64,000 nt of DNA from positions 1,116,001 through 1,180,000 of the forward strand of contig CP050848.1 in NCBI GenBank assembly GCA_014873095.1. The letters run 5' to 3'. Source of the DNA: Planctomycetales bacterium ZRK34. GTDB lineage: Bacteria; Planctomycetota; Phycisphaerae; Phycisphaerales; Zrk34. Every line of letters starts with the position of its first letter. Position 1 is the stretch's first letter. A program made the position numbers and the translations under genes. The notes under the pieces were generated by a model, which was not told where the DNA came from, searched no databases, and worked only from the letters and a program-made list of their open reading frames with translations. Shown here piece by piece: positions 1-9,819 of this stretch.

Positions 1-1011
1 GGCTACAACATCGCCGTCGGCGGCGCCGCCCCGCTGGTCACACCCGGCCACAAGCCCGACACGTATCCCTACGACGCGGAAAATCAGAAACAGATTCTGT
101 CACTCGTCCAGCAGGGCAAACGCTGGCGCGGCAGCGCGTTTTACAGCGTCAACGACCTGGGCCACGGCCATACATGGATCGGCCCGAAGATCTTCCGCAT
201 CCGTTGCATGTTTCCGAAGATCGACCCCAAGCAACTGCCCCGCGGGTTGTTTCCCGCCTTCTGGTCTTACAGCCCCGAGGCCCTGTTCTGGCGCACCGCC
301 AACCGCATCGAATGCGACTGGTTTGAATTCGACAGCGCCAACGGCCGCTGGCTCAACGGCATGTCCACCCACTATCACTACGCCTACCTCAAAAACAACA
401 TCTTCGCGAAAAACCCGAAAAGCTATCAGCGCTACAAGGCCTACAGCGGCGAGTTGACCCCGGGAAAAAGCAAACTCCCCCGTGAGTTGTTCATCTGGGA
501 CGGTCAATACCACACGTGGGAATACGTCGTCGACCAAGACACCACCTACGTCAATGTGACGATGCCCGATGGCGAGGGCGGCGAACAATGGTTCGAAATC
601 TACCGCTGCCCCACCGCCCCGACCTACCTTGAAAGACTCGACCTGCAACTGGACTACGCGCTGAAATCGAATCACAAGGGATTGCCCGAAGGCCAGCGCC
701 AGGACTTTGTCGTCGACTGGGTTGAGGTGTTGCAGAAGACCCACGACCTCGAAGCCCTGCCCGCGCCGTACACGCAGCGCCCCACGCTCTCGGGTTCAAA
801 CACTGCCGGCTCAACCATCACGTGCGACGCGCATCTCGACGACATCACCGACGTGCGTTATTTCTGGTTTGCCGACGGCTACCCGCTGACCTGGGGCCCC
901 TCGAACACTTATACACTCACCGAGGCCGACGCTGAGAAAGCGATCCGCTGCAAAGTCAAAGCCGTCGGCGCCCGCAATATGCCTGAAGCGTGGACCGCGA
1001 CGTTGAACTGA
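1..1011 (+). CDS. GH16-like secreted glycosidase, 5'-truncated by the window edge, with C-terminal Ig-like domain
   Basis: The frame is open from base 1, so the gene begins before the window. The translated part has the concanavalin-like beta-sandwich style of glycoside hydrolase family 16 (endo-acting glucanases, agarases, carrageenases). An ExDxxE pattern reads E-C-D-W-F-E, with the glutamates encoded at 310 and 325 and the aspartate at 316, which fits the GH16 nucleophile and acid/base pair. A DWVEVLQ strand near 715-735 resembles the closing strand of GH16 domains. The last 90 or so residues look like an Ig-like domain of the kind appended to secreted enzymes. The substrate cannot be told from sequence. 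A second GH16 enzyme lies at 54967. The family call is fairly safe; activity is inferred from the motif. Confidence 0.7.
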   Translation, partial: GYNIAVGGAAPLVTPGHKPDTYPYDAENQKQILSLVQQGKRWRGSAFYSVNDLGHGHTWIGPKIFRIRCMFPKIDPKQLPRGLFPAFWSYSPEALFWRTANRIECDWFEFDSANGRWLNGMSTHYHYAYLKNNIFAKNPKSYQRYKAYSGELTPGKSKLPRELFIWDGQYHTWEYVVDQDTTYVNVTMPDGEGGEQWFEIYRCPTAPTYLERLDLQLDYALKSNHKGLPEGQRQDFVVDWVEVLQKTHDLEALPAPYTQRPTLSGSNTAGSTITCDAHLDDITDVRYFWFADGYPLTWGPSNTYTLTEADAEKAIRCKVKAVGARNMPEAWTATLN

Positions 1012-1109
1012 TCGCACCGTCATGCGGATCGCCCGACCCGGCGTTCAGCATCTGACCCATCTTCCTGAGTTGCACCAAGGCTCTAGCATGCGTTGACAGA
1101 GCGTTCGTT

Positions 1110-1916
1110 ATGGTTGCGATCATCTCATTATTGACTGTGCTGGTGTTGTCCCTGCTGGTGGTGCGCGTCGCCACGGTCGCGCTGACGCTGACGGGCCTGT
1201 CCAAACAACTGGCGCGCTTTCAGGCACGCTCCGCTTTCACCGGTTCCGGGTTCACCACCACCGAATCCGAAAAGGTCGTTCACCACCCCGTCCGCCGGCG
1301 GATCATCATGCTGCTGATGCTGCTGGGCAACGCGGGCATCGTCACCGCCATGTCGTCGCTGATTCTTTCGTTCGTGCAGACGAACGAGTCCGGCGAGTGG
1401 ACCGAGTCGCTGTGGTTTCGCATGGGGTTGCTGGTCGTCGGACTGACCGTGTTGTGGATCATTGCCTACAGCCGATGGGTCGACCGCCACCTGTCACGAC
1501 TGATTCAAACCGCCCTGCGCCGCTGGACCAATCTTGAAATTCGTGACTACGCCGGCCTGCTGCATCTGGCCGGAGACTTTGCCGTCACCGAGATGACCGT
1601 GCGGGCTGAAGACTGGGTCACCAATCGCGACCTGGCCTCGTTGCGACTTTCCGAAGAGGGCGTGCTCGTGCTCGGCATCGAACGGGCGGACGGCTCCTAC
1701 GACGGCGCGCCGCGCGGCGACAGCACCGTCCACGCCGACGACACCCTCCTGCTCTACGGCCCGCGCCCCACACTCGCCGAACTCGACCAGCGCGGCGCCG
1801 GCGCCGAAGGCAACTGGGCCCACATCCGCGCAATCGATCGCAAAAGCCAGTTCGATGAACACACTCATTCCGCAGATCAGTCGAACGCGACATCACCTCT
1901 AAGTAAATCGACCTGA
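1110..1916 (+). CDS. Membrane protein with TrkA-C-like cytoplasmic domain
   Basis: This is a 268-residue protein with three hydrophobic segments (about residues 1-25, 64-92 and 104-124) followed by a soluble C-terminal part. Residues 170-220 resemble a TrkA-C (RCK_C) ligand-binding domain: a run around LRLSEEGVLVLGI, then a glycine/aspartate turn and DDTLLLYGP. Such domains usually gate potassium channels or transporters, or sit on anion permeases. No pore motif or RCK_N nucleotide-binding domain is visible, so it is not a full Trk or Kch protein. It probably senses a small ligand at the membrane. The stop lies 16 bases before the stop of the convergent lipoprotein gene. The function is unknown beyond the domain call. 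Confidence 0.65.
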   Translation: MVAIISLLTVLVLSLLVVRVATVALTLTGLSKQLARFQARSAFTGSGFTTTESEKVVHHPVRRRIIMLLMLLGNAGIVTAMSSLILSFVQTNESGEWTESLWFRMGLLVVGLTVLWIIAYSRWVDRHLSRLIQTALRRWTNLEIRDYAGLLHLAGDFAVTEMTVRAEDWVTNRDLASLRLSEEGVLVLGIERADGSYDGAPRGDSTVHADDTLLLYGPRPTLAELDQRGAGAEGNWAHIRAIDRKSQFDEHTHSADQSNATSPLSKST

Positions 1917-1932
1917 CCACGACCGACAATCA

Positions 1933-2388
1933 CTATTTTCCTGTCATGAACATTGAGTTGATTCGCTTCTCGATACTGTCCGCCACGATATGATCCGTTG
2001 CCGCAACATGGTAGGTGACGTTCACAATCACGTTCGAACCATCCAATGTGGTCATCCCGATCGATAGTTTTGCTGAGACTTCATCATCGATCTCTGCAAA
2101 CACTTCAATACCGACATCTCGCACGTTGGTCTCGGATTCGGTCTTCACCGGACTTTCAGTTTTCTCGACCTCAACCTTGCCGCCCAGATCTTCTATGAAA
2201 ACTTTTAACCGCTGAATATCCGCTTCATTCTGGGAGATGACTTCATCCATGTCCTGGTTGATCTGATAGATAGCTGCACCACCCCACTCCCGTGATGACC
2301 CCGAGGGGCAGCAGCCGCAAAGAAACAACACCAACCCAAAGAAAAAAACATTGACGGCGTTGAACGGATTCACAGAAATCGACAGCAT
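1933..2388 (-). CDS. Small putative lipoprotein of unknown function
   Basis: This 151-residue protein starts with a hydrophobic segment (residues 10-24) that ends in L-C-G-C, which resembles a lipobox with Cys26 as the lipidated residue. The middle (about residues 45-75) is charged and could be a short coiled coil. The rest alternates polar and hydrophobic residues like a small beta domain. The general plan recalls small lipoprotein families such as DUF3568, but I cannot assign one. Its lower GC and richer lysine/isoleucine use differ a little from the neighbours. It stands alone, converging on the TrkA-C gene, so context does not reveal its role. Confidence 0.6.
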   Translation of the reverse strand: MLSISVNPFNAVNVFFFGLVLFLCGCCPSGSSREWGGAAIYQINQDMDEVISQNEADIQRLKVFIEDLGGKVEVEKTESPVKTESETNVRDVGIEVFAEIDDEVSAKLSIGMTTLDGSNVIVNVTYHVAATDHIVADSIEKRINSMFMTGK

Positions 2389-2490
2389 GTCATGACCTCG
2401 GAATCGGGGAACAGATGTATGACACGAGCGATTGTCGGAAGCGGGCGGGGAAAAAGCAAGGTCGTGGCTCGGCGGATTACCGGCGGACTG

Positions 2491-2526
2491 AATAAAAGAA
2501 GCCCACGGTGTGACACCGTGGGCTTC
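2491..2526 (-). terminator. Rho-independent terminator of the peroxiredoxin gene
   Basis: A perfect 13-bp inverted repeat (GAAGCCCACGGTG, loop of 3, CACCGTGGGCTTC; 2498-2526) lies 25 bases after the peroxiredoxin stop. Read on the minus strand, the stem is followed directly by TTTTATT, the classic intrinsic terminator layout. The + strand side has no T tract, so it is directional. Confidence 0.85.
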
Positions 2527-2551
2527 GGGGTGGATCGGTTGTGGGGGCGAG

Positions 2552-3145
2552 TCAGGCTTTGACGGAGGACTTTTCGAACCAGTCCTTGGAGTCGTTCCAG
2601 TCGGGCTTCATGCCTTCGTCGCCGGGCTTCCAGTTGGCGGGGCAGACTTCGCCGTGCTCGCGGGAGAACTGGGCGGCCTGGAGGACGCGGAGGGTCTCGT
2701 CGACGCTGCGACCGATGGCGAGGTTGTTGATGGTGGCGTGCTGGATGACGCCGTCGGGATCGATCAGGAACAGGCCGCGCAGCGCGACGCCGGCGTCGGC
2801 GAGGACGCCGTAGTCAGCCGCCATGGTGCGCCCCATGTCCGACAGCAGCGGGTACTCGAGCCCGGAGATGCCGCCCTGCTCACGGGGCTTTTCGGTCCAG
2901 GCCAGGTGGGTGAACTTCGAGTCGATGCTGACCCCGACGACATCGGCGCCGAGTTTGTGGAACTGACCGAGGCGATCGGAGAACGCGAGAATCTCGGTCG
3001 GGCAGACGAAGGTGAAGTCCAGCGGGTAAAAGAAGACGACCAGCCACTTGCCTTTGTAGTCTTCGAGGCCGATCTGTGAAAACTGACCCTTGTGGACGGC
3101 GTCGAGTTTGAACGCGGGGGCGGGCTTACCAACGATGCTGGACAT
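2552..3145 (-). CDS. 2-Cys peroxiredoxin (AhpC/TSA family)
   Basis: This thiol peroxidase of 197 residues reduces hydrogen peroxide and organic peroxides in the cytoplasm. The peroxidatic cysteine is Cys48 in FTFVCPTE, and the resolving cysteine is Cys168 in GEVCPANW, so it is a typical 2-Cys enzyme. The domain order (thioredoxin fold, then C-terminal arm ending in a DWFEK-type tail) matches bacterial AhpC/Prx1 proteins of about 190-200 residues. I chose the ATG at 3145 because family homology begins there with SSIVGKPAP and an AAAGGGAA-like ribosome site precedes it; the same frame is open further upstream but that part does not look like protein. No ahpF neighbour is seen, so the electron donor is probably thioredoxin. 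The gene lies near the SUF operon, a plausible oxidative-stress setting. Confidence 0.95.
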   Translation of the reverse strand: MSSIVGKPAPAFKLDAVHKGQFSQIGLEDYKGKWLVVFFYPLDFTFVCPTEILAFSDRLGQFHKLGADVVGVSIDSKFTHLAWTEKPREQGGISGLEYPLLSDMGRTMAADYGVLADAGVALRGLFLIDPDGVIQHATINNLAIGRSVDETLRVLQAAQFSREHGEVCPANWKPGDEGMKPDWNDSKDWFEKSSVKA

Positions 3146-3356
3146 GCGGATTCCCTTTCGGTGGGGTGGAGTTTGAGGTTGTTGCTGAGGCAGCCCAGCC
3201 GCTGAGGCGACCGGGCGTCCGGGGCATGAGACAAAATGTAGGCGGCGATTACCGGGGTTTCCAGTATGGTGGGCGCGTAAATTAACTAAGGGAGCCGGAT
3301 TAAGCATGATTTGTAGAGTTTGAGACGACAAGGCAACAGCCATGTCATCTTCAAAA

Positions 3357-3430
3357 CACCCCCGGCAGGACTCGAACCTGCGACCTGCCGCTTAGAAGGC
3401 GGCTGCTCTATCCAGCTGAGCTACAGGGGC
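3357..3430 (-). tRNA. tRNA-Arg (anticodon TCT)
   Basis: The minus strand folds as a 74-nt tRNA. The acceptor stem is GCCCCTG with CGGGGGT (G1-U72 wobble), and the discriminator is G. The D-arm contains TAGCTCAGCTGGATAGAGCA. The anticodon loop CTTCTAA carries TCT (complement of 3394-3396). The T-arm is GCAGG-TTCGAGT-CCTGC. CCA is not encoded. It reads AGA arginine codons, which are rare in this GC-rich sequence. Confidence 0.95.
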
Positions 3431-3535
3431 AACGCACTCGGCGATAAACTGTACATTCTCATCGGCCAGTGGGCCAACGCCTGTCAATTTCCCTGCGGGA
3501 TTCTCGCAAAATCACGATTCGCCAAGGGGATGGGC

Positions 3536-3564
3536 TTGATATCGTACCCAATGGGTGCTATTAA
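3536..3564 (+). promoter_or_regulatory. Putative sigma-70 type promoter of the SUF operon
   Basis: TTGATA (3536-3541; 5 of 6 matches to the -35 consensus) and TATTAA (3559-3564; 4 of 6) are separated by 17 bases. They lie about 90 bases upstream of the Rrf2-type regulator gene and downstream of the divergent tRNA. A palindrome sits in the spacer. This is sequence inspection only. Confidence 0.5.
3546..3556. promoter_or_regulatory. Inverted repeat ACCCA-A-TGGGT, candidate operator in the SUF promoter
   Basis: A perfect 5-1-5 inverted repeat lies wholly inside the 17-base spacer between the proposed -35 and -10 boxes. A repressor bound here would occlude RNA polymerase. The first gene of the operon encodes an Rrf2-family regulator, so autoregulation is the simplest inference; binding itself is not shown. 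Confidence 0.45.
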
Positions 3565-3656
3565 TTCTGCGAGTCAGTTGCAACGCCCCACGCGTCGACC
3601 AGACGGCGCCACACGAGCGTTTGAGATGCACTGACCGGCCCCCTGAGAAAGCCCCG

Positions 3657-4129
3657 ATGAGCTTCAGCCTGACACGCAAGACCGATTACGCCCTCGTGGC
3701 TCTGGCCGCCCTGGCCCAGCAGGAAGGCGGACACGATAACCCGCTGTCTGCACGAGAGATAGCTGAACGCCACCAGCTCCCCGCCCCCCTGCTGATGAAC
3801 ATCCTCAAAGACCTGCACCGGGCTGAGATCGTCTGCTCGCGGCGCGGGGCCGGCGGGGGTTATATCCTCTGTAAAGACCCTGCCGAGATCGCCCTGCTGC
3901 AGATCATCGAAGCCATCGAGGGGCCCGTTTCCGTGGCGGTGTGCTGCGATGATGCCGAGCCCGAGCCGTGCAGCGCCTGCGTTTCGGAGCCGGCCTGCCC
4001 AATCGCCTCGCCGATGCAGCGGTTCAACGAGCTGACCCACAAATTCCTCCAACACGTTAAACTCATCGATCTGATCGGCGACCAGCCGACCCTCATCCAA
4101 GTGCCCCTGACGCGCACGGGAATGAACAC

Positions 4130-4133
<4 letters not shown>
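3657..4133 (+). CDS. Rrf2 family Fe-S-dependent transcriptional regulator of the SUF operon
   Basis: This is a 158-residue winged-helix protein of the Rrf2/IscR/SufR family, which senses iron-sulfur cluster status and controls Fe-S assembly genes. The N-terminus [12 protein letters not shown] and the wing region [11 protein letters not shown] are typical. Cysteines at about 96, 97, 105, 108 and 114 form the cluster-binding region; IscR-type proteins use three cysteines here. The start is the ATG at 3657, where family homology begins. The gene's last four bases overlap the sufB start (ATGA at 4130), so regulator and target are translationally coupled. It probably represses from the palindrome in the promoter spacer. 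I give no gene symbol because IscR and SufR types cannot be separated without an alignment. Confidence 0.9.
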
Positions 4134-5572
<1,439 letters not shown>

Positions 5573-5590
5573 CGCATACACCGTTTAAAG

Positions 5591-5606
5591 ACGGGGCTTG
5601 CCCCGT
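5591..5606 (+). repeat. Small hairpin between sufB and sufC
   Basis: ACGGGG-CTTG-CCCCGT forms a 6-bp GC-rich stem with a 4-base loop, followed by GTTTT. It lies 19 bases after the sufB stop and 19 before the sufC start. It may act as a weak attenuator or as an mRNA-stability element that changes SufB:SufC stoichiometry; the T tract is too short for a confident terminator. Confidence 0.35.
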
Positions 5607-5624
5607 GTTTTCAGGATTCAAAAA

Positions 5625-6401
5625 ATGACCACCCCGCTCATCGAAATCAAAAACCTCCACGCCTCCGTCGACGGCCAGGAGATCCTCAAGGGCCTGGACC
5701 TCACCATCAACGCCGGTGAAGTCCACTCGATCATGGGCCCCAACGGGTCGGGCAAGTCGACCCTGGCCAACGTCCTCGCCGGCAAGGAAGACTACGAGGT
5801 CACCGATGGCAGCGTCGTCTTTCATGGCAAAGACCTGCTGGACATGGACGCCTCGGAGCGCGCCTGCGAAGGCCTGTTTCTCGCGTTTCAGTACCCGGTC
5901 GAAATCCCCGGCGTCAGCGGCATGCAATTTCTCCGTGCCGCCATCAACGCCAAGCGTGAACACCACGGCCTCGAGGAGCTCGACGCCATCAACGTCATGA
6001 AGCTCTTCCGCGAAAAAGCCAAGCTCGTCGAACTCGACCTCGACATGCTCAAGCGTTCGGTCAACGAAGGCTTTTCCGGCGGCGAGAAGAAGCGCAACGA
6101 GATCTTTCAGATGGCGGTGCTCGAGCCGACCTTCTCTGTGCTCGACGAAACCGACTCGGGTCTGGACATCGACGCGCTGCGGATCGTCGCCGACGGCGTC
6201 AACACGATGCGCGACCCCGAACGCGCCTTCCTCGTGATCACCCACTACCAGCGACTGCTCAACTACATCGTGCCCGACTTCGTGCACGTACTCGTCGACG
6301 GCCGTATCGTCCATTCCGGCGGCAAGGAACTCGCCCTCGAACTCGAAGACAAGGGTTACGCCTGGGTTGATGATGAAGCCCCGGCCGCGGCCGCCAAGTA
6401 A
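5625..6401 (+). CDS. sufC: Fe-S cluster assembly ATPase SufC
   Basis: This 258-residue ABC-type ATPase powers the SufBCD scaffold; it is soluble and not part of a transporter. Visible motifs are Walker [10 protein letters not shown], signature [11 protein letters not shown] with the SufC-specific EKKRNE, and the Walker B region [15 protein letters not shown], where Asp follows Glu as in SufC. The length matches the family (about 250). The ATG at 5625 was chosen because the family begins there; the frame also opens a few codons upstream. It lies 12 bases before sufD in the same operon. Confidence 0.97.
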   Translation: MTTPLIEIKNLHASVDGQEILKGLDLTINAGEVHSIMGPNGSGKSTLANVLAGKEDYEVTDGSVVFHGKDLLDMDASERACEGLFLAFQYPVEIPGVSGMQFLRAAINAKREHHGLEELDAINVMKLFREKAKLVELDLDMLKRSVNEGFSGGEKKRNEIFQMAVLEPTFSVLDETDSGLDIDALRIVADGVNTMRDPERAFLVITHYQRLLNYIVPDFVHVLVDGRIVHSGGKELALELEDKGYAWVDDEAPAAAAK

Positions 6402-6413
6402 GGACTTTCTGTG

Positions 6414-7742
6414 ATGGCTCAACTGATGGAACCAACCAACCTCTACGCCGCCGACTTCGATCGGCTCGTCGGCCGCCTTGACGGGGCGTGGTCGCATTTC
6501 GCCGACGCCCGCCGCGCGGCATTCGATCGTTTCAACGAACTCGGCTTCCCCACGACCAAGCACGAAGAGTGGCGATTCACGAATCTCCAGCCGATCGTCA
6601 AAACCGCCTTCGTGCCCGCCGAACCCGGCGCCGCGGTGACCACCGACACGATCGACCACCTCGCCTTCGCCGCGATCGGTGGCTGCCGCATCGTGTTTGT
6701 CGACGGGTTTTACCGCAGCGATCTGTCAAATCTCGCCGACCTGCCCGCAGGCATGCGTGTGCTTTCACTCGGCGAAGCCGCTGACGATGCCCTCGTGTGC
6801 GACCACCTCGGTCGTTACGCCACGACGGATGATTCACTGACCGCGCTGAACACCGCCTTCGCCGCCGACGGCGTCGTGGTTCACGTTGAAAAGAACGTCA
6901 ACGTCGAACAGCCGATCCACGTGGTCTATTACTCGACCGCCGGCGATCGCCCGCAGGTGACCCACCCACGCAACCTCATCGTCGTCGAAACCGGCGGCAG
7001 CGCCACAGTGATCGAACACTATGCTTCGGATGAAACCGGCGATATTTTCTCCAACGCCGTCACCGAAGCCGTCATCGCCGACAACGCACAGCTTCATCAT
7101 TACCTGCTGGAGCGTGAGCATGAGCAGGCCTTCAACGTCGCCACGTTACGCGTGCAGCAGGGTCGCGACAGCCGCCTCGAATCACACTCGATCCTTCTCG
7201 GCGGCGGCCTCGTCCGTAACAACATCCATGTCGAAATGACCGGCGAAGGCGCTCACGGTCTGATCAACGGTCTCTACCTCCCGCACGGCGATCAGCACAT
7301 GGACAACCACATGCGCGTCGTCCATGCCGCCCCGCATTGCGACAGTCGTCAGTATTACAAAGGCATCCTCGATGGCAGCTCGTCCGGTGTCTTCACCGGC
7401 CGCATCGTCGTCAACGAAGGCGCTCAGAAGACCGACGCCGTCCAGTCCAACACCAACCTGCTGCTGTCGAACTCCGCCCGCATCGACACCAAGCCGCAGC
7501 TCGAAATCTATGCCGACGACGTCAAGTGCACACACGGCGCCACCACCGGCCAGATCGACGAAAAGGCCCTGTTTTACCTGCGTTCGCGCGGCCTCAGCGA
7601 GTCCGCCGCCCGCGGGCTGTTGATTTACGCCTTCGCCCACGAGTCGATCGACCGCATGAAGCTCGAGGCCGTGCGCGGCATCATCGAGAAGCTGCTTGTC
7701 CACCGCCTGCCGCAGATCGAACTGCTCGAAGGGTTGCTCTGA
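6414..7742 (+). CDS. sufD: Fe-S cluster assembly protein SufD
   Basis: This 442-residue partner of SufB in the SufBC2D complex shares the right-handed beta-helix core. The N-terminal helical part contains [15 protein letters not shown], the usual SufD entry motif. The C-terminal part has [20 protein letters not shown], including the conserved cysteine-histidine pair, and [16 protein letters not shown] at 6411 immediately precedes the ATG at 6414; AAGGA at 6400-6404 is better spaced for the ATG. It is followed after two bases by sufS. Confidence 0.96.
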   Translation: MAQLMEPTNLYAADFDRLVGRLDGAWSHFADARRAAFDRFNELGFPTTKHEEWRFTNLQPIVKTAFVPAEPGAAVTTDTIDHLAFAAIGGCRIVFVDGFYRSDLSNLADLPAGMRVLSLGEAADDALVCDHLGRYATTDDSLTALNTAFAADGVVVHVEKNVNVEQPIHVVYYSTAGDRPQVTHPRNLIVVETGGSATVIEHYASDETGDIFSNAVTEAVIADNAQLHHYLLEREHEQAFNVATLRVQQGRDSRLESHSILLGGGLVRNNIHVEMTGEGAHGLINGLYLPHGDQHMDNHMRVVHAAPHCDSRQYYKGILDGSSSGVFTGRIVVNEGAQKTDAVQSNTNLLLSNSARIDTKPQLEIYADDVKCTHGATTGQIDEKALFYLRSRGLSESAARGLLIYAFAHESIDRMKLEAVRGIIEKLLVHRLPQIELLEGLL

Positions 7743-7744
7743 CG

Positions 7745-8998
7745 ATGAATCCCACGGCCACACATCCCGCCGCCCAGTTTGATATTCAGCGCGTGCGCGC
7801 CGACTTCCCCATCCTCAACGAACTGGTACACGGCAAGCCGCTGATCTATCTCGACAACGCTGCGACTTCCCAGAAGCCGAACCCCGTCATCAAAGCCCTC
7901 GACGAGTACTACCGTCGATATAATTCGAATATTCATCGCGGTGTGCACGCGCTGGCTGAACGGGCCACCGAAGCGTATGAATCCAGCCGCCGCAAGATAG
8001 CCCGCTATCTCAACGCCCCGAATCAGCACGAAATCATCTTCACCCGCGGCACCACCGAGTCGATTAATCTCGTCGCATCAAGTTATGCAACCAGCGTGCT
8101 CAAACCCGGCGATGAAGTGCTGATCACCTGGCTGGAACATCACTCAAATATTGTCCCATGGCAGATCGCCTGCGAAAAGACCGGCGCTGTGCTCAAGGTC
8201 GTCCCGATCAACGAGCGTGGCGAGGTCGAACCCGATCAGTTCGAAGCGATGTTGTCGGAGCGAACAAAGATCGTCGCCTTTGCGCACATCTCCAACGCGC
8301 TGGGAACCATCAATCCCGTGCGTGAATTCACGGAAATGGCGCATCGCGCCGGGGCTGTCGTGATCATCGACGGCGCCCAGGCCGCTCCGCACATGCGTGT
8401 CGATGTGCAGGCAATCGGGTGCGACTTCTATGCCCTGTCCGGTCACAAGATGTTCGGCCCAACCGGCATCGGCGTGCTATGGGGCCGCACATCATTGCTG
8501 GACAAAATGCCCCCTTATCAGGGCGGCGGCGATATGATCCAGTCGGTGACCTTCGAGAAAACCGTCTACAACGATCTGCCCTACAAGTTCGAAGCCGGCA
8601 CGCCGCACATCGCCGGCGGGATCGGCCTCGGCGCCGCCGTCGACTATCTCGATGCGCTTGACGCCGAAGGCATCATGGCACACGAGCATGACCTGACCCG
8701 CTATGCCACCGAGCAGCTTTCGCAGATCGAAGGCCTGCGTCTGATCGGCACCGCCGCGAATAAAGTCAGCGTGCTTTCGTTCACCCTCGAGGGCATTCAC
8801 CCCTACGACATGGCCCCGGTGCTCGACCACGAAGGTGTGGCCGTCCGTACCGGCCATCATTGTGCCCAGCCCGTGATGGATCGCTACCAGATCCCCGCCA
8901 CGGTCCGGGCCTCGATCGCTTTCTACAACACCCGCCAGGACATCGACGCGCTCGTCGCTGCCCTGGCGAAAGTACAGCGAATGTTCAGCGGACTTTAA
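7745..8998 (+). CDS. sufS: Cysteine desulfurase SufS
   Basis: This 417-residue PLP-dependent enzyme takes sulfur from L-cysteine and passes it to SufE for cluster assembly. The N-terminus holds [11 protein letters not shown]. The PLP lysine is Lys235 in [11 protein letters not shown]. The catalytic cysteine is Cys373 in [11 protein letters not shown], which places it in the group II (SufS/CsdA) desulfurases. The start is the ATG at 7745, two bases after the sufD stop; the frame is open further upstream but that overlaps sufD. The sufE gene starts two bases after the stop, matching the functional SufS-SufE pair. Confidence 0.97.
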   Translation: MNPTATHPAAQFDIQRVRADFPILNELVHGKPLIYLDNAATSQKPNPVIKALDEYYRRYNSNIHRGVHALAERATEAYESSRRKIARYLNAPNQHEIIFTRGTTESINLVASSYATSVLKPGDEVLITWLEHHSNIVPWQIACEKTGAVLKVVPINERGEVEPDQFEAMLSERTKIVAFAHISNALGTINPVREFTEMAHRAGAVVIIDGAQAAPHMRVDVQAIGCDFYALSGHKMFGPTGIGVLWGRTSLLDKMPPYQGGGDMIQSVTFEKTVYNDLPYKFEAGTPHIAGGIGLGAAVDYLDALDAEGIMAHEHDLTRYATEQLSQIEGLRLIGTAANKVSVLSFTLEGIHPYDMAPVLDHEGVAVRTGHHCAQPVMDRYQIPATVRASIAFYNTRQDIDALVAALAKVQRMFSGL

Positions 8999-9000
8999 AC

Positions 9001-9429
9001 ATGACCCATCAGACCGACGTGACAATCGAAGAACTGATCGAAAACTTCGAGTTTCTCGGCGACTGGGAGCAGCGTTTCACCTACCTGCTGGACCTCGGCA
9101 AGAAACTTCCGCCGATGCCTCCGGAAGACTGCAACGAGCAGACCCGCGTGCACGGCTGCCAGGCAACGGTCTATCTCAAGGAGCGCGTCATCAACAATGG
9201 CGACACCCGCATCGAATTCGACGCCACCGCCGATGCCTTCCTCGTCAACGGCCTGATCGCCATCCTCCGCATCATCTACAACGCGAAAACCCCACAGCAG
9301 ATTCTCGACACCGATATCCAGGGCATCCTCAAACAGCTTGACCTCGAAGAACATCTGAGTCCGACCCGTCGCAACGGACTGCACTCGATGGTCAAACGTA
9401 TCCAGTCCCTTGCCGCCGCTCACCAGTAA
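9001..9429 (+). CDS. sufE: Sulfur acceptor protein SufE
   Basis: This 142-residue protein accepts persulfide sulfur from SufS and stimulates it. The catalytic residue is Cys53 in RVHGCQATVYL, the standard SufE active-site loop. The length fits the family (about 140). It directly follows sufS with a two-base gap, so the two are almost certainly co-translated. Nothing unusual is seen. Confidence 0.95.
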   Translation: MTHQTDVTIEELIENFEFLGDWEQRFTYLLDLGKKLPPMPPEDCNEQTRVHGCQATVYLKERVINNGDTRIEFDATADAFLVNGLIAILRIIYNAKTPQQILDTDIQGILKQLDLEEHLSPTRRNGLHSMVKRIQSLAAAHQ

Positions 9430-9453
9430 GCCCAACGACTGACCACGATCGTC

Positions 9454-9819
9454 ATGCGCATCTACGACTCGAATCAAAACTCGAATCCGCAGAACAACGC
9501 CGGGGAAGAACCCGACAACCAGCATGACAAGATCATCTGGGCGTTGAAACAGGTCTACGACCCCGAGATCCCGATCAGCATCTATGAGCTCGGTCTGATT
9601 TATAAAGTCGATCTCAACGAGGAGACGGGTGTCGTGAATATCGACATGACGCTGACGACGCCCAACTGTCCCGAAGCGCAGTACCTGCCGGGGCAGGTCG
9701 AAGCGTCGGTCAAGGCGCTAGAAGGTGTGACCGACTGCGTGGTCAACATCGTGTGGGAACCGGCCTGGTCGAAGGACATGATGAGCGACGAGGCGAAGCT
9801 GCACCTCGGGCTGATCTGA
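9454..9819 (+). CDS. sufT: SufT-like MIP18/DUF59 Fe-S maturation protein
   Basis: This 121-residue protein of the MIP18 (DUF59) family contains VYDPEIPISIYELGLIY and, near residue 70, TTPNCPEAQYLPG with the conserved cysteine. SufT-type members at the end of SUF operons help mature Fe-S proteins, probably in cluster transfer. The first 25 residues are polar and variable. It is the last gene of the operon; its stop codon abuts the stop of the convergent rhomboid-like gene with no spacer, so transcription termination must occur inside that gene. Confidence 0.9.
   Translation: MRIYDSNQNSNPQNNAGEEPDNQHDKIIWALKQVYDPEIPISIYELGLIYKVDLNEETGVVNIDMTLTTPNCPEAQYLPGQVEASVKALEGVTDCVVNIVWEPAWSKDMMSDEAKLHLGLI

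Noticed and set aside
1093..1110. Perfect TTGACA just before the TrkA-C gene as a -35 box
   Set aside because: No acceptable -10 box lies 16-19 bases downstream, and the expected place is already inside the coding sequence.
3146..3343. Peroxiredoxin start 66 codons further upstream
   Set aside because: The extra residues have no family similarity, and they would remove the normal leader region; the ATG at 3145 has a fitting ribosome site.
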